Positions 25,385-36,713 of a stretch of DNA of 64,000 nt are shown here, in pieces. Position numbers and translations under genes: made by a program. Numbering within the stretch: position 1 is the stretch's first letter; each line of letters opens with the position of its first letter. Source of the stretch: Serinus canaria (Eukaryota; Chordata; Aves; Passeriformes; Fringillidae); the NCBI RefSeq assembly GCF_022539315.1, contig NC_066317.1:67849679-67913678 (forward strand), written 5' to 3'. The notes under the pieces are model-generated. The model was given only the letters and a program-made list of their open reading frames with translations. It searched no databases and had not been told where the DNA came from.

Positions 25385-25518
25385 CATCCCTGGAAGTGTC
25401 CAAGGCCAGGTTGGACAGGGCTTGGAGCCACCTGGGCTCATGGAAGGTGTCCCTGCCCATGGCAGGGGGTGGAACAAGATGATTTTTAAGTTCCCTTCCA
25501 ACCCAAATAATTCTTTGA
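25385..25518 (+). mobile_element. CR1 LINE 3' fragment, strongly truncated
   Basis: A plus-oriented CR1 tail of about 134 bp. It begins ccctggaagtgtccaaggcc and ends gttcccttccaacccaaata then attctttgactccat. It is the inverted partner of the copy at 23527-23770 but is truncated at a different 5' point. Confidence 0.9.
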
Positions 25519-25613
25519 CTCCATCATAGCTTAAAATTCAGGATCATTGTTATTTTGTGGATACAAGGCTGAACACTCCCAAAATTAGGTGGCCCTTTGT
25601 AGTTGCCTGTTCT
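25519..25613 (+). repeat. Non-CR1 flank shared with 23436-23526 (inverted)
   Basis: This is the second copy of the segment described at 23436. It runs from agcttaaaattcaggatc to gtagttgcctgttct. The distal 36 bases match the other copy exactly, while the adjoining CR1 parts differ at many positions. Confidence 0.75.
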
Positions 25614-27034
25614 GGTGGCACAACCACAACCAGTTCTGTTCGGTTTTCTCTCCCAACAGCAGCCACATGCAGCCAACTCAATATTCCTCAAGTAATTGCA
25701 TATTGATGGCCCAGAGGGTTTGGGAGCTATTGGAAACACACCAAAAGGTGATTTTTCCAGTCCAAACCCTCTCCCAAATTTTTCAGGCCCTTAAGTGACA
25801 CCTTAACTAATTTTTCTGATGTTGAACATCTTGCTAAAGCCTAAACTAATGGGTACAGATAAATCCTTGAAGGAATACATCTTCTCTTGCCAACATTCTT
25901 GGCAAAATTTATGTCCTTGTTAATAGTTTTGTACTTAGACATCAAACAACCCTTAAGTGCTCCCACTTGGCTGTATAAATAAGATTTTTATTCGTGTGAA
26001 TATTTCTGTTCAGCATATTTGTTGAGAGATACCTGACCCAAGTTTAAATCTGGAAAGGACAGGAAAAGTAGAACAATTTCCATCCTTTCCTGGCATTTGG
26101 TTTGGCCTATGAACAAAAAATCCATACTAAGGTCCAAACACTGTTGTGGCAGGTGTTGCACAAACGTTAAATGGAGGCATCGTTGCCCAGCAAACTTTAT
26201 AGATTAAAACAAAAACTCATGGAATTGGACATAAAATCTGAATTTGCACATAAATGAACATAGTAAAGTATTAAAACATTTTGTGGTCCATTTATGTCTC
26301 TGAGTATAGGAAATTTTTCTATCAAATCTTTTTGATGAAAATAAAAAAATGAGTCATATCAAGCAAAATATATGCATAATGTTTCAAAAAAAAAAAAGGA
26401 GAATGCTGAAAAGGATCATTTCAAACTAAAAGTAGAGTTTAAAAAGTCAATTTCTTTATAGTAAAAGATAGAGTTTGAGAAAGAATTCTAATTACTTTGT
26501 TTAAGGTCAAACAAATACTCTTTCAAGTCAAAATAATTTAATCTTTCTTTTCATTTTTTGCCAAGCTGACTAGAAATGAAAGCAGAATGAATTATCACAA
26601 GAAAATATTTCAGTCCACGGACACTAACAGAAATGAAATGAGGTAATTAGGCATTTCTAGTATTTTTGTTGCTGTTAATGCAGGGTAGAGGTTGGAAGTA
26701 AACAAGGAGCAAATGGAAAACGTGAGTAGGTTACATGAGAAAAAAGAGTTGTAAACCAGGATTTAAAGAAAGACAAGGTAGCAGATGTTTGGATTTTAAT
26801 ATGATACTTTTACATTTGATGAGCAGTCCAAGGGACAGTGTGGAGATCCAGGATAAATTGACAGATGGACAGAAAAGTTTGAGAATGCTGGGAAAGGCTG
26901 GAGTCCTAATGAGTTAATGGTCCAAAAATTTGGAGCAGAGAAGTGCTGGGGTGTGAGCACAAAGCCAAGAAACCACTCCTTGCTGGAGAGCTGCACTGGG
27001 GGCTCCAGCTGAGCCATCCTGGTTGGGGAAACTT
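25614..27034. other. AT-rich unique spacer
   Basis: Very AT-rich with A-runs (about 26387-26397). No gene or recognised transposon. Confidence 0.5.
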
Positions 27035-27331
27035 TCCACAAATTTAGGGTCGGGCTCCTCTGAAAACCAGTGAGTAACAGGACAAGAGAAATGGCCTCAG
27101 ATTGTGCCAGGAGGTTCAGTTTGGATATTGGGGAGAATCTCTTCACCCAAAGGGTGTCCAGCCCTGGCACAGCTGCCCAGGGCAGTGTTGGAGTTCCCAT
27201 CCCTGGGGGGATTTAAAGCCCTGTGGATGTGGCACTTGGGGACACGGATCAGTGGTGGCCTTGGCAGTGCTGGGTTAAGGGTTGGACTCAATGATCTAAG
27301 AGGGTTTTCCCAACCTTAATGATTCTATAGG
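27035..27331 (+). mobile_element. CR1 LINE 3' fragment
   Basis: A plus-oriented CR1 with taacaggacaagagaaatgg, ggagaatctcttcacccaaa, gagttcccatccctgggggg and ggactcaatgatctaagagg, ending caaccttaatgattctatag. It is about 300 bp and non-coding. It is of the same subtype as the copies at 8760 and 32375. Confidence 0.92.
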
Positions 27332-29327
27332 AGAAGATATATCCAATACAAAATATCATGGATGTGAATATGCCTCATTTGTTTCCCTCATTTTCTCACC
27401 CCTTTTTCCTGTCAAAAACCCTAGAGGCATTAAGCCACCCTGGGTGGCACATGAGGCACAAGGTCTCAGCTCTCTTTTCAAAGTACTTCTTATTAGCCAA
27501 AGGGGAGAAAAAGTTTAAAACCCTTATTTCCATAAGTGGTTTTGTGCTACCTGAAATCTACAGTGTGATCTGTTATTTCCCATTACCACACCTCTGTGGG
27601 AAAAAGCTTCACTTAAGAGGCTGTTTTACTTCCTGTATTTCAGATATTCAGAGTCTGACCTTGTTTTGCTGCTGTGTGGACAAAGATTATAGTGTTCAAA
27701 AGCCACACTCACCCCTGGATAATTTGCTTGTCTTTATTGCAGTAAATTTGTATATTGATCTTGATTACAGTATCATCTAATAGGATGTTTAGCATCCACC
27801 CTCTGACACTCAGGGCTTGGCACAGCTGTGAGGGAAGAATGCAGAGCAGCTATTATACCACACAGGAAACAATATATTTCTAGTTTACACATGTAATTTA
27901 AATTTATATGTAAGAAAGAATTAGATGTGCCTGAAGAAGAAATTTTCCTGATATCCAATTGACTGTAACACTTAGAAAATATTTCCCCTGGTGGGTGGGG
28001 TGGTTTTTTTCCAGTTGTCCTTTCATGATTTCTTTTTCCTCTCTTACATTAATTTTGTTGGCAAATTTTTCAGAATTCCACTGAGATGAATTTTTCTGCC
28101 TATTACACACCTCTACATCTCTTTTTTTTTTTTATAATCTCACACTTGCTAGCATTTGGAAGGATATCATAACAGCAGAGCAGCCATGCTGTTTTCATTG
28201 GCCATTTCAATGAAGAAAAATAGGCTGTGTGTGAGATAATAAATAGACATAGAAGAAAAATTAGGTCCTATTTCTCAGAAGAACATCTAAAAGTGAGCCT
28301 ATATATATAGGCTTAAGTCATCTAAATGACTTGATGCATATTTTTATTTTAGTATCTGCAGGAAGATGGATCCCAGCCCATTAAAACTAAAATTTCCAGA
28401 AAGACAGGCACTCTGATGTATCATCTGTCAAGGTAAAGGGACTAAGAACCTCTAGCTGACTGATATGATGGATTTTCACTTTCCTACTTACTTCAAGAAG
28501 GAAGAAAGTGTGGAGCTGAACAGCTGGTAACATTTGCTAAAAGATTATGGTGCTGAGATTCTGATTTAAATTTGACTTTTTGGTCGTAAACACATGAACA
28601 ACACATGAAATGTTCTTATTCCTAAACATATTTTCACTTGAAAAGAGTGATTCAACTGCTTCCTCTGTAAAACCTATAACAGGATTAAAGAGCAAAGAGG
28701 TCTCCAGCTGAAAAAAAAGACATGTATTTCCTGGAAAAGGAAGTCATGCAAGAGGCTCAAAGCTTTCTTTAGGGTAGCTGCTACCACCTTCTGTAAGACT
28801 GTTGAAACACATGTAAATGAGAAGTTTAAAAGTATATATATAGAAATATTTGGCAATATAATGAGACTCTTCCCTACATTGTCCCCTTTAGGCTTAGAGA
28901 TACAAAAGACTTTCCTGGTGTACATTTGCAGGATAACCACGTGAAAATATCTCTGGCTACTCCACCATATGAGGTAAATTTGGAAATATTTTAGCAATGA
29001 TGTGAAACAAGCCCACAAGCTGTCACAAATGCTGTCAGCACTTCTTGTACCTGCAAATAAAGAGAATATCCCACGGTATTTGCAGCCTTTGCCCAATCAG
29101 GATGTAAACTTTGTGAGTTATTTTGGCCAATTTCAGAGGAAAATATTGACCCTCCAAAGCCAGACCAGGACCCTCAAACCTGTTCAGTTGAAAGAAAATC
29201 AATCAATCAATAAATCAATCAATTAAGTCATAGTGATTTCCAAGTTTTGTCATTAAATGTTGTCTATCAAAAAGCCATCCAGAAGTGAAAAGCTGAAGCA
29301 GCATGTGAAACTCTGTTAAAAATAAAT
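27332..29327. other. AT-rich unique stretch
   Basis: No recognised gene. A minus-strand frame of 140 codons (28674-29096) has no family signature and no splice or coding support. Two adjacent palindromes lie at 28297-28332. A T-run lies near 28122-28132 and an (AATC)n stretch at 29197-29225. Confidence 0.5.
28297..28332. other. Two adjacent perfect palindromes
   Basis: The first is gcctatatatataggc, a 16-bp perfect palindrome (28297-28312). Two bases further is aagtcat, a four-base gap, then atgactt (28315-28332). Both could form small hairpins or serve as dimeric protein sites. The second contains AP-1-like half-sites (gtca / tgac). Confidence 0.7.
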
Positions 29328-29375
29328 TATAGAATCATTTCCTGGAAAAGACATCTAAGATCATAGAGGAAGACT
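29328..29375 (-). mobile_element. Short CR1 LINE 3' relic
   Basis: tatagaatcatttcctgg followed by aaaagacatctaagatcata matches the reversed CR1 3' end with several changes. Only about 48 bp remain. Confidence 0.6.
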
Positions 29376-31587
29376 ACTTTAGTGGCTTTCTGAGAGCAGT
29401 CTGTAAAAAAAATGTGAACATGATCCATCAGAACTCTGTAAAACCTAAATAAAATCTGGATTATAAATGGGGTAAGTGGTCAAAGTGCACCCCTACATCA
29501 TTTATCAACAAGAACTTTCACAGATAAAAAATAAAAGACTGATTTCACAGAACACTCTGAACCCTTTGGTGAGGTGGCCTGATTTCAGCTACAGAAACTT
29601 CAATAAAATCAGGGAAATCATACAAATAGGAGCAGAAAATATGTCAGATAGTTCAGATATGAAACCACGCCTTGCAGAGTACTGAATCCAAAGGAAGGTT
29701 TGGATTTATAGAGGTCTGGAAAGCCTTTTTTTACAGCCAAAGACTGAACAATATTGATTTGTTTAGTTTATCTGAGGAAAGATTATGATTAAGTCACCTT
29801 CTAATCTATAAGTAGGAACATGGAGAGAAGACTTCTGATAATGGAAAGCTCTTTAATCGGGCTGACAGAAGCATGGCAAAAGCCAATGGACAAAAACACT
29901 TAAATCATTTTGGAAATGAAACACACATTTTGAAACCATGGGGGTTCTGTGGAACAAACCACTAAAGCAGCTTATTGATTCCCCATCATTTTGAGTCTTT
30001 GGGGATTTTTTTGGGAAGAGTTCTAATCTTGTCAAAAGTTACAGCCTTGATGCAAGAAGTGCTCTGTGAAAGTGCATGAACTGCACCAGGTTCAAATTAA
30101 GTGAACATGTTGGTGTCTTCTGAGTTTATAACCTGTAAATCTTCAATATTAGCCCATAGTTATGCATGTCTGCAGCTTCTGAGAAAAGTTGTATCGTCCT
30201 TTGAGGAAAAATAAAGTTGATAGTTGATAATTCTATTTTTTTTTTCATTTAGTGACATCTCCCAGTCTAGCTGGCTGGTTTGTGCCTGTTGGAAAGGAGA
30301 ATTGGTGTTATTTAACACTTTTAAAACATATGGCTCTGGGCTTCATTTTGTACACTACAGCTCACAGGTTCCAAGAATTAATATCTTGTGTCCATCATTC
30401 TCCCTTTTTTTTTTTTTTTTTTTTTTTGGTTGTCCCTGATATTTTTTAAGAAATCCAGAAAATTTCCTAGAGAGCAGCAGCACCTAAATACTCTTATAAT
30501 CTTCATTTCTGTGTTATGTTGGGTTGTCTCTGCATCTATTGCTGCAGCTGAAAATTTTGGATGTGATTTTAGAAGTTTCAAGTGGGACCAATCTCTGTGG
30601 GAATATTACAGGGTATTGCTAAATATATATATTGGCAGATTAGTTTATTGAGCAAGAGGGAAGAATTTGACAGCATTTTCTAATTCCTGTAAATTATAGT
30701 TGGTTTGTCAGTGGAAAAAAAAAAAAGATAGGCTGATTTCACCCAGCAAAGCAAATATAGATAGCAAGCTATAAAGGGGGTGTGTGGAGGGTGTTATAAG
30801 TTGAGCTCATCAAGAGGGTGGAAGACTAGAGCAGAGGTTTTGTAGCAGAAATGTTCAGGGAGGGCACATCAGTCCTAGTAAATAGAATTGGTGAGAAGTG
30901 ATTTTTGACAAATAACGCAGGAACTGGCAGTAATTTTAACAAACAGTTCTGCTGGCTGGGAGTGACTCACTCCAGCACAGTAAAGACTTTGTTGTTAAAA
31001 GTACTTACACTCACATTAGGAGCCTGAAATCATCCCAGACATAATGGCCCACTTTGAAAGAGCAGGAAACATTAAACAGATTGTCCAATCCAGAGAAAAT
31101 AATCATAGGAAAATTTATTGAAAGGCAGCTCACCAAATAGCACATCCTGCAGTTCAATCCAGTGGGTTTTGCTCTCCTCATACCAAGATTCCAGGCTGTG
31201 ATTTCAACTCAACAGCATGACTGTAAAATAGGTCTTTCCAAGACCATAAAATGTGGAGAGATTTGGGGGCAAGGACTGCATAAAGATAGAAGCAACAATA
31301 AAACCCTTGTTCTGTAAAGAGGAGGGAAGCCAGAGCAGCAGCAGCATGATTCATCCTCCTTAACTTCAGCCATGCAAAAGGTAGGTGTGGAATCAAAGTT
31401 AGTCACTCCTTTTTTGTCACTTGTGGAGGAAGATGTGTCCTGCCTGCTTCAGAGAACTACTATGGGAACTGCTATTTAGAAAGACTTCCCTCTCTCCATT
31501 GCCATGGAGGATACCCAGGGGAACAGCCAGCAGAAAACAACATCTTCCAACCTAAATCTAGACAGGATTGCTCTATCTCTAGATTGC
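29376..31587. other. Unique AT-rich stretch with T-run
   Basis: No recognised gene. A pure T-run lies at about 30405-30427 and an A-run near 30716-30726. Frames spanning the T-run are poly-Phe or poly-Lys artefacts. Confidence 0.5.
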
Positions 31588-31722
31588 CAAGAAAAGCTGT
31601 GGCTGTCCCAGCCCTGGAAGTGCCCAAAGCTGGGCTGGATGGGGCTTGGAGCAACCTGGGCTCGTGAAAAATGTCCCTGTGGTGGAATAATCTTTAAGGT
31701 CCCTTCCAACCCAAACCATCAT
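31588..31722 (+). mobile_element. CR1 LINE 3' fragment
   Basis: A plus-oriented CR1 tail from aagaaaagctgtggctgtcc through gccctggaagtgcccaaagc to ggtcccttccaacccaaacc. The usual ggcagggggtggaa block is partly deleted before the end. Confidence 0.9.
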
Positions 31723-31880
31723 CTGGTTCAAATTACAGAGGGTAGCTGAACAAATCTGACCTGCTTCTTCTCCTGAGAATTTCAGTTAGGTCCCATTTGT
31801 CCCTGCAATCAACCCACAGTGCTTCTGTCTTTCCCTTTGTTTCTTTTATTTTTTCTTCATCCCATCTCTCCCCTACTCCA

Positions 31881-31950
31881 GGGTCAGGGGGTTGGAATTA
31901 GATGATCTTTAAGGTCTCTTCCAACCCAAACCATGCTGTGATTCTCAGAA
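31881..31950 (+). mobile_element. Short CR1 LINE 3' tail
   Basis: gggttggaattagatgatct, then ttaaggtctcttccaaccca and aaccatgctgtgattctcag. Only the last 70 bp of a CR1 remain. It lies 160 bp after the copy at 31588 and in the same orientation. It could be a separate insertion or the far side of a rearranged one. Confidence 0.85.
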
Positions 31951-32374
31951 GTCCCACTCTGCTGAAACCAAGGCTCTGCAATTCACTCTCTCCAAGGTGT
32001 ATGCACAAAGGAGGGTTGGTTTTAGTGCATACACAAGGTTCAGTAAAATAACTAGATAGAAGAGAAATCAGGAGGTATCAGAGGCAAAGCCACACAAGAC
32101 CTCAAGAATCACACTTGGCATCTTCAGCCCATAGCAAAAAAACAAAAAACCCCAAATGCTCCACATTCCTAATCTCAGCGAATTGGGACAAAGTAAAAAA
32201 ATGATGTGCAAATGAGAGGATGCAACCAATAAACTGTCTCAGTTACTGAGAGTTCAGGGGGGAAAAAAAGGTAAAAATTAGCAATGAAAGTATAAAAAAG
32301 GAATGAAGGAGAAGTTCAGATTGGCATTGCATTAGATTGTCATGGGAAAGGAACAGGAAAATTATGGCATCTCT

Positions 32375-32513
32375 GAGACATCTCTGGGGGTGGTTAAAAA
32401 CCACCTGTGTGGCACTTGGGGATGTGCTTTGGTGGTGGCCTGGGCAGTGCTGGGGAAACTGTTGGACTTCATCATCTTAGAGGGCTTTTCCAACCCAAAT
32501 GATTCTGTGATTT
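32375..32513 (+). mobile_element. CR1 LINE 3' fragment
   Basis: A plus-oriented CR1 with ggtggttaaaaaccacctgt, ggcacttggggatgtgcttt and gagggcttttccaacccaaa, ending tgattctgtgatt. Confidence 0.9.
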
Positions 32514-33560
32514 CCCTTTTTAACAGCTCTCTGCTTCAGAATGATTTACTGCAGGGTTTGTATTGATTTACAATTATTAGACAGTTATTGTAATTTATGT
32601 TGATAAAGCAATAGGGGAGTACTGAAAATATTTATTAAATATGAGAAACTTTGTAGCATTTAGACATTAATCAAAGTTGATCATCCACAATATATGTGCT
32701 AATAAACCATTAGTGAATATTTAACCTGCAAACACAATGAAAAAAGCTGATAGATTACCTCCTTGAGGAACAGAGGGACTTTGTGGGAATTTTCAATTAT
32801 TTAAATTGTGACACAGCACAGGATTTAGGAGTGGGAAGCAATTTTACTGTGAGATTTTCTTTTCTAGTCACTGAGTTCCTGATAAAAAGAGTGATGGAAC
32901 TAATTTTGTTTCTTGTTGATTTAAACATTAGCAATCCTGGGGTTTGCAAAAACATTAAAGATAGTTTTAAGGATGAGTCAGATACTCTTTCCTATAATGG
33001 AGTCATTTGCCTTCTTTGAAAAATCAAATAATAAAATAATATGAAATAAAATAATATGCATAATAAAAAAAGAAAAGCCCCAAGTAACTCAGGCTTCTCA
33101 GCACTTTGTGGCAGAAGTCAGAGAAAGAAGCATTAGGGGTCAGTTTAGCATTTGCCTAAGAGACCTGATTAATTGGAGATTAAATGATTGTTGGTTCAGC
33201 AAATGGTGCAGAAGACTGGGCATGCTTCCCTGACCAGCTGAGCCAGGCTTTGCTAGGCACATCTCCAGGCTAGGGGACACTTCTCATGCTCACCCTGTCC
33301 TTGGAAAGGTGGAAGGATGCTGGAAGGGACTCTGCTTGGAAAGGAGTTAATCCATTAACGCCTCCTGGTTGATTAATTTTCTGCTTCAACTCATTTAAAT
33401 TCTCATTCTGCTGATTGTTTCCTTTCAGGGAGGGCATTTGTGGAAAGGTTATCAGCTTCTTGGAAGGACATAGCAAAGCCTCCAAGCACAAACCTAGCCC
33501 ACTTTTCCAAATAAACAGCTGCAGACAAATCCTGGCTTCATTGATGGGAATGGCAGTTTT

Positions 33561-34278
33561 AGAGAATTGCAAAATGGTTGGGGTTGGAAGGAACCTCTAA
33601 GATCATTCAGTCCAACCACTCCACTCAAGCAGGTTTTGAATAGTTCCAAAGAAAAAGACTCCACAGCCTCTCCAGCAGACTGCTCCAGTATTGTCATTCT
33701 CACAGGAAAAATTTATTTCCTCATATTTAGGTGGAACTTCCCATGCTTCACTTTGTGCCCACTGCCCGTGGTCCTGCTGCTGAGTACCACAGAAGAGAGT
33801 CTCTCCCCTTCTTCTTGACACCCTCCATTAATATATTTGTATGCATGGATAAATCCCCTCTCAGTTGTCTCTTCTTGGGGCTGAACAGCCCCAGCTCCCT
33901 CAGCCTTCCACTGTAAGGGAGATGCTCCAGTCCCCTCTTCATCATTGTAGCCTCCACTGGACCATCTCCAGGAGCTCCTGTCCTGAGGAGCCCAGAATTG
34001 CACACAACACTTCAGATGTGGAATCTGCAATGTGGCTGAGCAGAGGGGCAGGATCACCTCCTTTAACCTCCTGGAATTTCTCTAATAAATCCCAGCATCC
34101 TGTTGTCCTTATTGGCACTGCTTGTCATGGACACTTGTCCATCACAACCCCAGGTCCTTCTCCCCAGAGCTGCTTCATCAGGCCACCCCCAGCCTGAGCT
34201 GGTGCCTGGGGTTGTTCCCCCCAGGTACAGGACCCTGCATTTGCATTTGAATTTCAGAAGTTTGCTAAAATTCAAGAC
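33561..34278 (-). mobile_element. Long CR1 LINE fragment
   Basis: About 715 bp in minus orientation. The plus strand starts atggttggggttggaaggaa followed by cctctaagatcattcagtcc, the reversed CR1 3' end. It continues far inward through ggctgaacagccccagctcc, gaggggcaggatcacctcct and ccccaggtacaggaccctgc. It breaks off at a T-run (34279-34297). This is the longest uninterrupted CR1 in the window. The overlapping minus frames (33713-34057 and others) are CR1-derived and interrupted by stops. Confidence 0.93.
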
Positions 34279-34392
34279 TTTTTTTTTTTTTTTTTTGGTC
34301 CTAACAAAGGAATCAAGCACCAATTACTTTTCAGATAACATACATGAAAAAGTACCAGATGTTTGTTGGACATTATCTTAGTTCTTGAACTA

Positions 34393-34965
34393 TCACAGAA
34401 TTCTAGAATGGTTGGCTTGGAAGGGACCTTAAAGATCATCCCAATCCCCCTGCAATGGGCAGGGACAACTTCCACTAGCCCAAATTGCTCCAAGCCCTGT
34501 CTGACCTGGCCTTGGGCACTTCCAGGGATCCAGGGGCAGCCACAGCTTCTCTGGGCACTCTTTGCCAGGGCTCAGCACCCTCACAGAGAAGGATTTCTGG
34601 TGCTCAGGGTTATTCTTCCCCAGGTGCAGGACCCTGCATTTGCCTTCCTTGAGATTCACTGGGTCTCTCTTTACCTGACTCTCCAACCTGTCCAAGGTCC
34701 TACTGAACGGCTCCACAACTTCCAGGTGGATCAGCCACTCCTTCCAGCTCTGTATCATCAGCAAACATGTTCAGAGGACACTGTCCCTTCATCCAGCTCA
34801 CTGATGAATAATAAGAACAGGCCTAAACCCAGCACTGGCCCCTGGGGCACACCACTACCTAAAGGCCTCCAGCTGGACTCTGGCACTGGTCACAGCCCTC
34901 TGGGCTCAGTGAAGATGGTCAGTGAAGACCAAAAATTGGCCTTCAGCAAAATGTTTCAGCTCTGA
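34393..34965 (-). mobile_element. CR1 LINE with internal deletion
   Basis: Minus orientation. Positions 34393-34600 are a standard CR1 3' end (agaatggttggcttggaagg; ccagggatccaggggcagcc). At about 34600 the sequence jumps straight to a more internal CR1 segment (ggtgcaggaccctgcatttg; cactggcccctggggcacac) running to about 34965. The block found between these parts in other copies is missing. The 200-codon frame across this region is read-through. Confidence 0.85.
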
Positions 34966-36685
34966 GCAATGTGTGTATTAGAAGCAGTAAAAATTGGTTG
35001 CTTTTCAATTAGGACTGGGGAAAGGAGGAGATGGGCCACAGCACACCATGTTCAGTATGGGCGGGACATGCAATGACAATCCAATTGAAGTAGAAAAACT
35101 GCTTTCAGCAAGAGAGCATAAAATGAGGTGTGAAACATGAAGCTTTGCAGATAGGGAGTCTCACTACACAGAAGTTGGTTATAATTACCAGAGAAAATGA
35201 TAAGATTATGGCAGAGACCAAGGACATGCATGATGCATTATGAGAAAGATAGCCTGAACTGCAAGGGCTTCCCTTAAACTATCTTAATTTAAGGTCATTC
35301 AAAACTTCCCCCAACATCTTATTTAAATTGGCTGTAAAGCACACCAAGTGCTAAAAATTTCCCCTCTAAAGTTTTGATCTGTGAGCTATTAATATTTCCC
35401 TTAATTTAGCTTGTGTGCTATTTACAAATCAGAATTGCCTGCCTATGGAAATGGATTTGTTGGAGGTAGTTATTCCATTACAGGGGAGGATTATTTTGTT
35501 GTTCCCCACCACTCCACCAGTTTACACCTCCAGACTATTCTGCTTACTCACAGGAATGAGCCTTCAGGAGGATTTTTACTTCCTAATCACAATATTGATA
35601 CAAAATACTTTCCATTCTTCCTAGGTATTCATGGCACACACTGTAACAATCCATCTGTTACCAACACCCTGCTCTGCAGAATGTTTAAACTGTGTGAATT
35701 AGGAGTAAGAACGGGTAGGATTTCTTTCTTTAACTACACCTGTGATTTGCTTAGCACAGTGGGCATGGGACGAGGCAGAAAATAGCTTGGCTGATGTGTA
35801 GGTTTTGAATCTTTAATATTTTTGACTATTATTTTTCATATTATCAGCTGTGCTGCCCCAGGAGTACATGTAATAATAATATAGCCAAGCATAGCTTTTA
35901 GCAGAACTCTGGTCTTAATATACTTAAAATAGAGATGTTCTGCTATAGTTTCTCTGAGGACCCTTGTTGTAGGTGTAATCAGTGGCAGAGGTAGAACCTG
36001 TCTTTATCACATCCTGTCAGCAGCTCTGACATTTCCCAGGACTTTTCCCCCACCACATTTGTATCCATGACTCATCTGACTGTGTCACTTGGACATCCAA
36101 AGATTTCCTTCTGTTTTTCAATGTAAAAATGATGTCAATACCCAGTGAAAGTGATGAAATAGTCTTTTACTTCATATTAGTTGATAAATCAATTTATACA
36201 CCAGTGAAAAGCTCCAAAAACTGATTCTTTTTATCCACAAGACCCACATATCCACAGCTTCCATTTGTGTCCTAGATAGACTGGAGGGTGATAGTGAGGA
36301 AAAACCACCCTGTAGGTATATCCAGTGATTTTCTCCTTGGCAGCATTTAAAAAGGAAACAAAAGAAGTTAATTCAGTGCGTGCTTCAATGTGGTAAATTT
36401 TAGACAGAAATGCTGCTTGCCCCCAACATTTTTACGAGTTCCAGGTGGAAGTTCTATAGCCTCAATGATTCTGCAATATCTGGAGACAGCATAACCCATC
36501 AAAAGTGCAGGAATCATCCCCATCCTTCCCGTCTGCTGCCAGTAGAATACACAGCCAGCAATTCCCAAAGTCTCCCTCAGGCATTTCTCTGCTGGATTCA
36601 CATAACATGTCAAAGAAATGATTTTTCTCTTTGATTACTGCAGTAAAATAAAAAGCACTGAAAAAGCAACATCTGAGAAACTTAC

Positions 36686-36713
36686 CTTGCAGTTCCATGA
36701 CAAATCCAGCTCC
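36686..36713 (-). other. Candidate 28-bp microexon
   Basis: On the minus strand a pyrimidine-rich acceptor ending ctctctttacag is followed by 28 bases. They begin ggagctggatttgtcatgg and end caag, followed by gtaagt, a perfect donor. One frame reads ELDLSWNCK. Both splice sites are close to consensus, but 28 bases is very short and no partner exon is visible. A longer exon using a farther acceptor is possible. Confidence 0.2.

Noticed and set aside
28674..29096. 140-codon minus-strand frame
   Set aside because: No recognisable family, no promoter, and composition typical of chance AT-rich frames.
34363..34965. 200-codon plus-strand frame
   Set aside because: It reads antisense through a CR1 fragment, with typical CR1 3' motifs throughout.
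35411..35785. 124-codon plus-strand frame
   Set aside because: I could not link it to a family, and it lacks convincing splice sites. Most likely chance, though a search would settle it.
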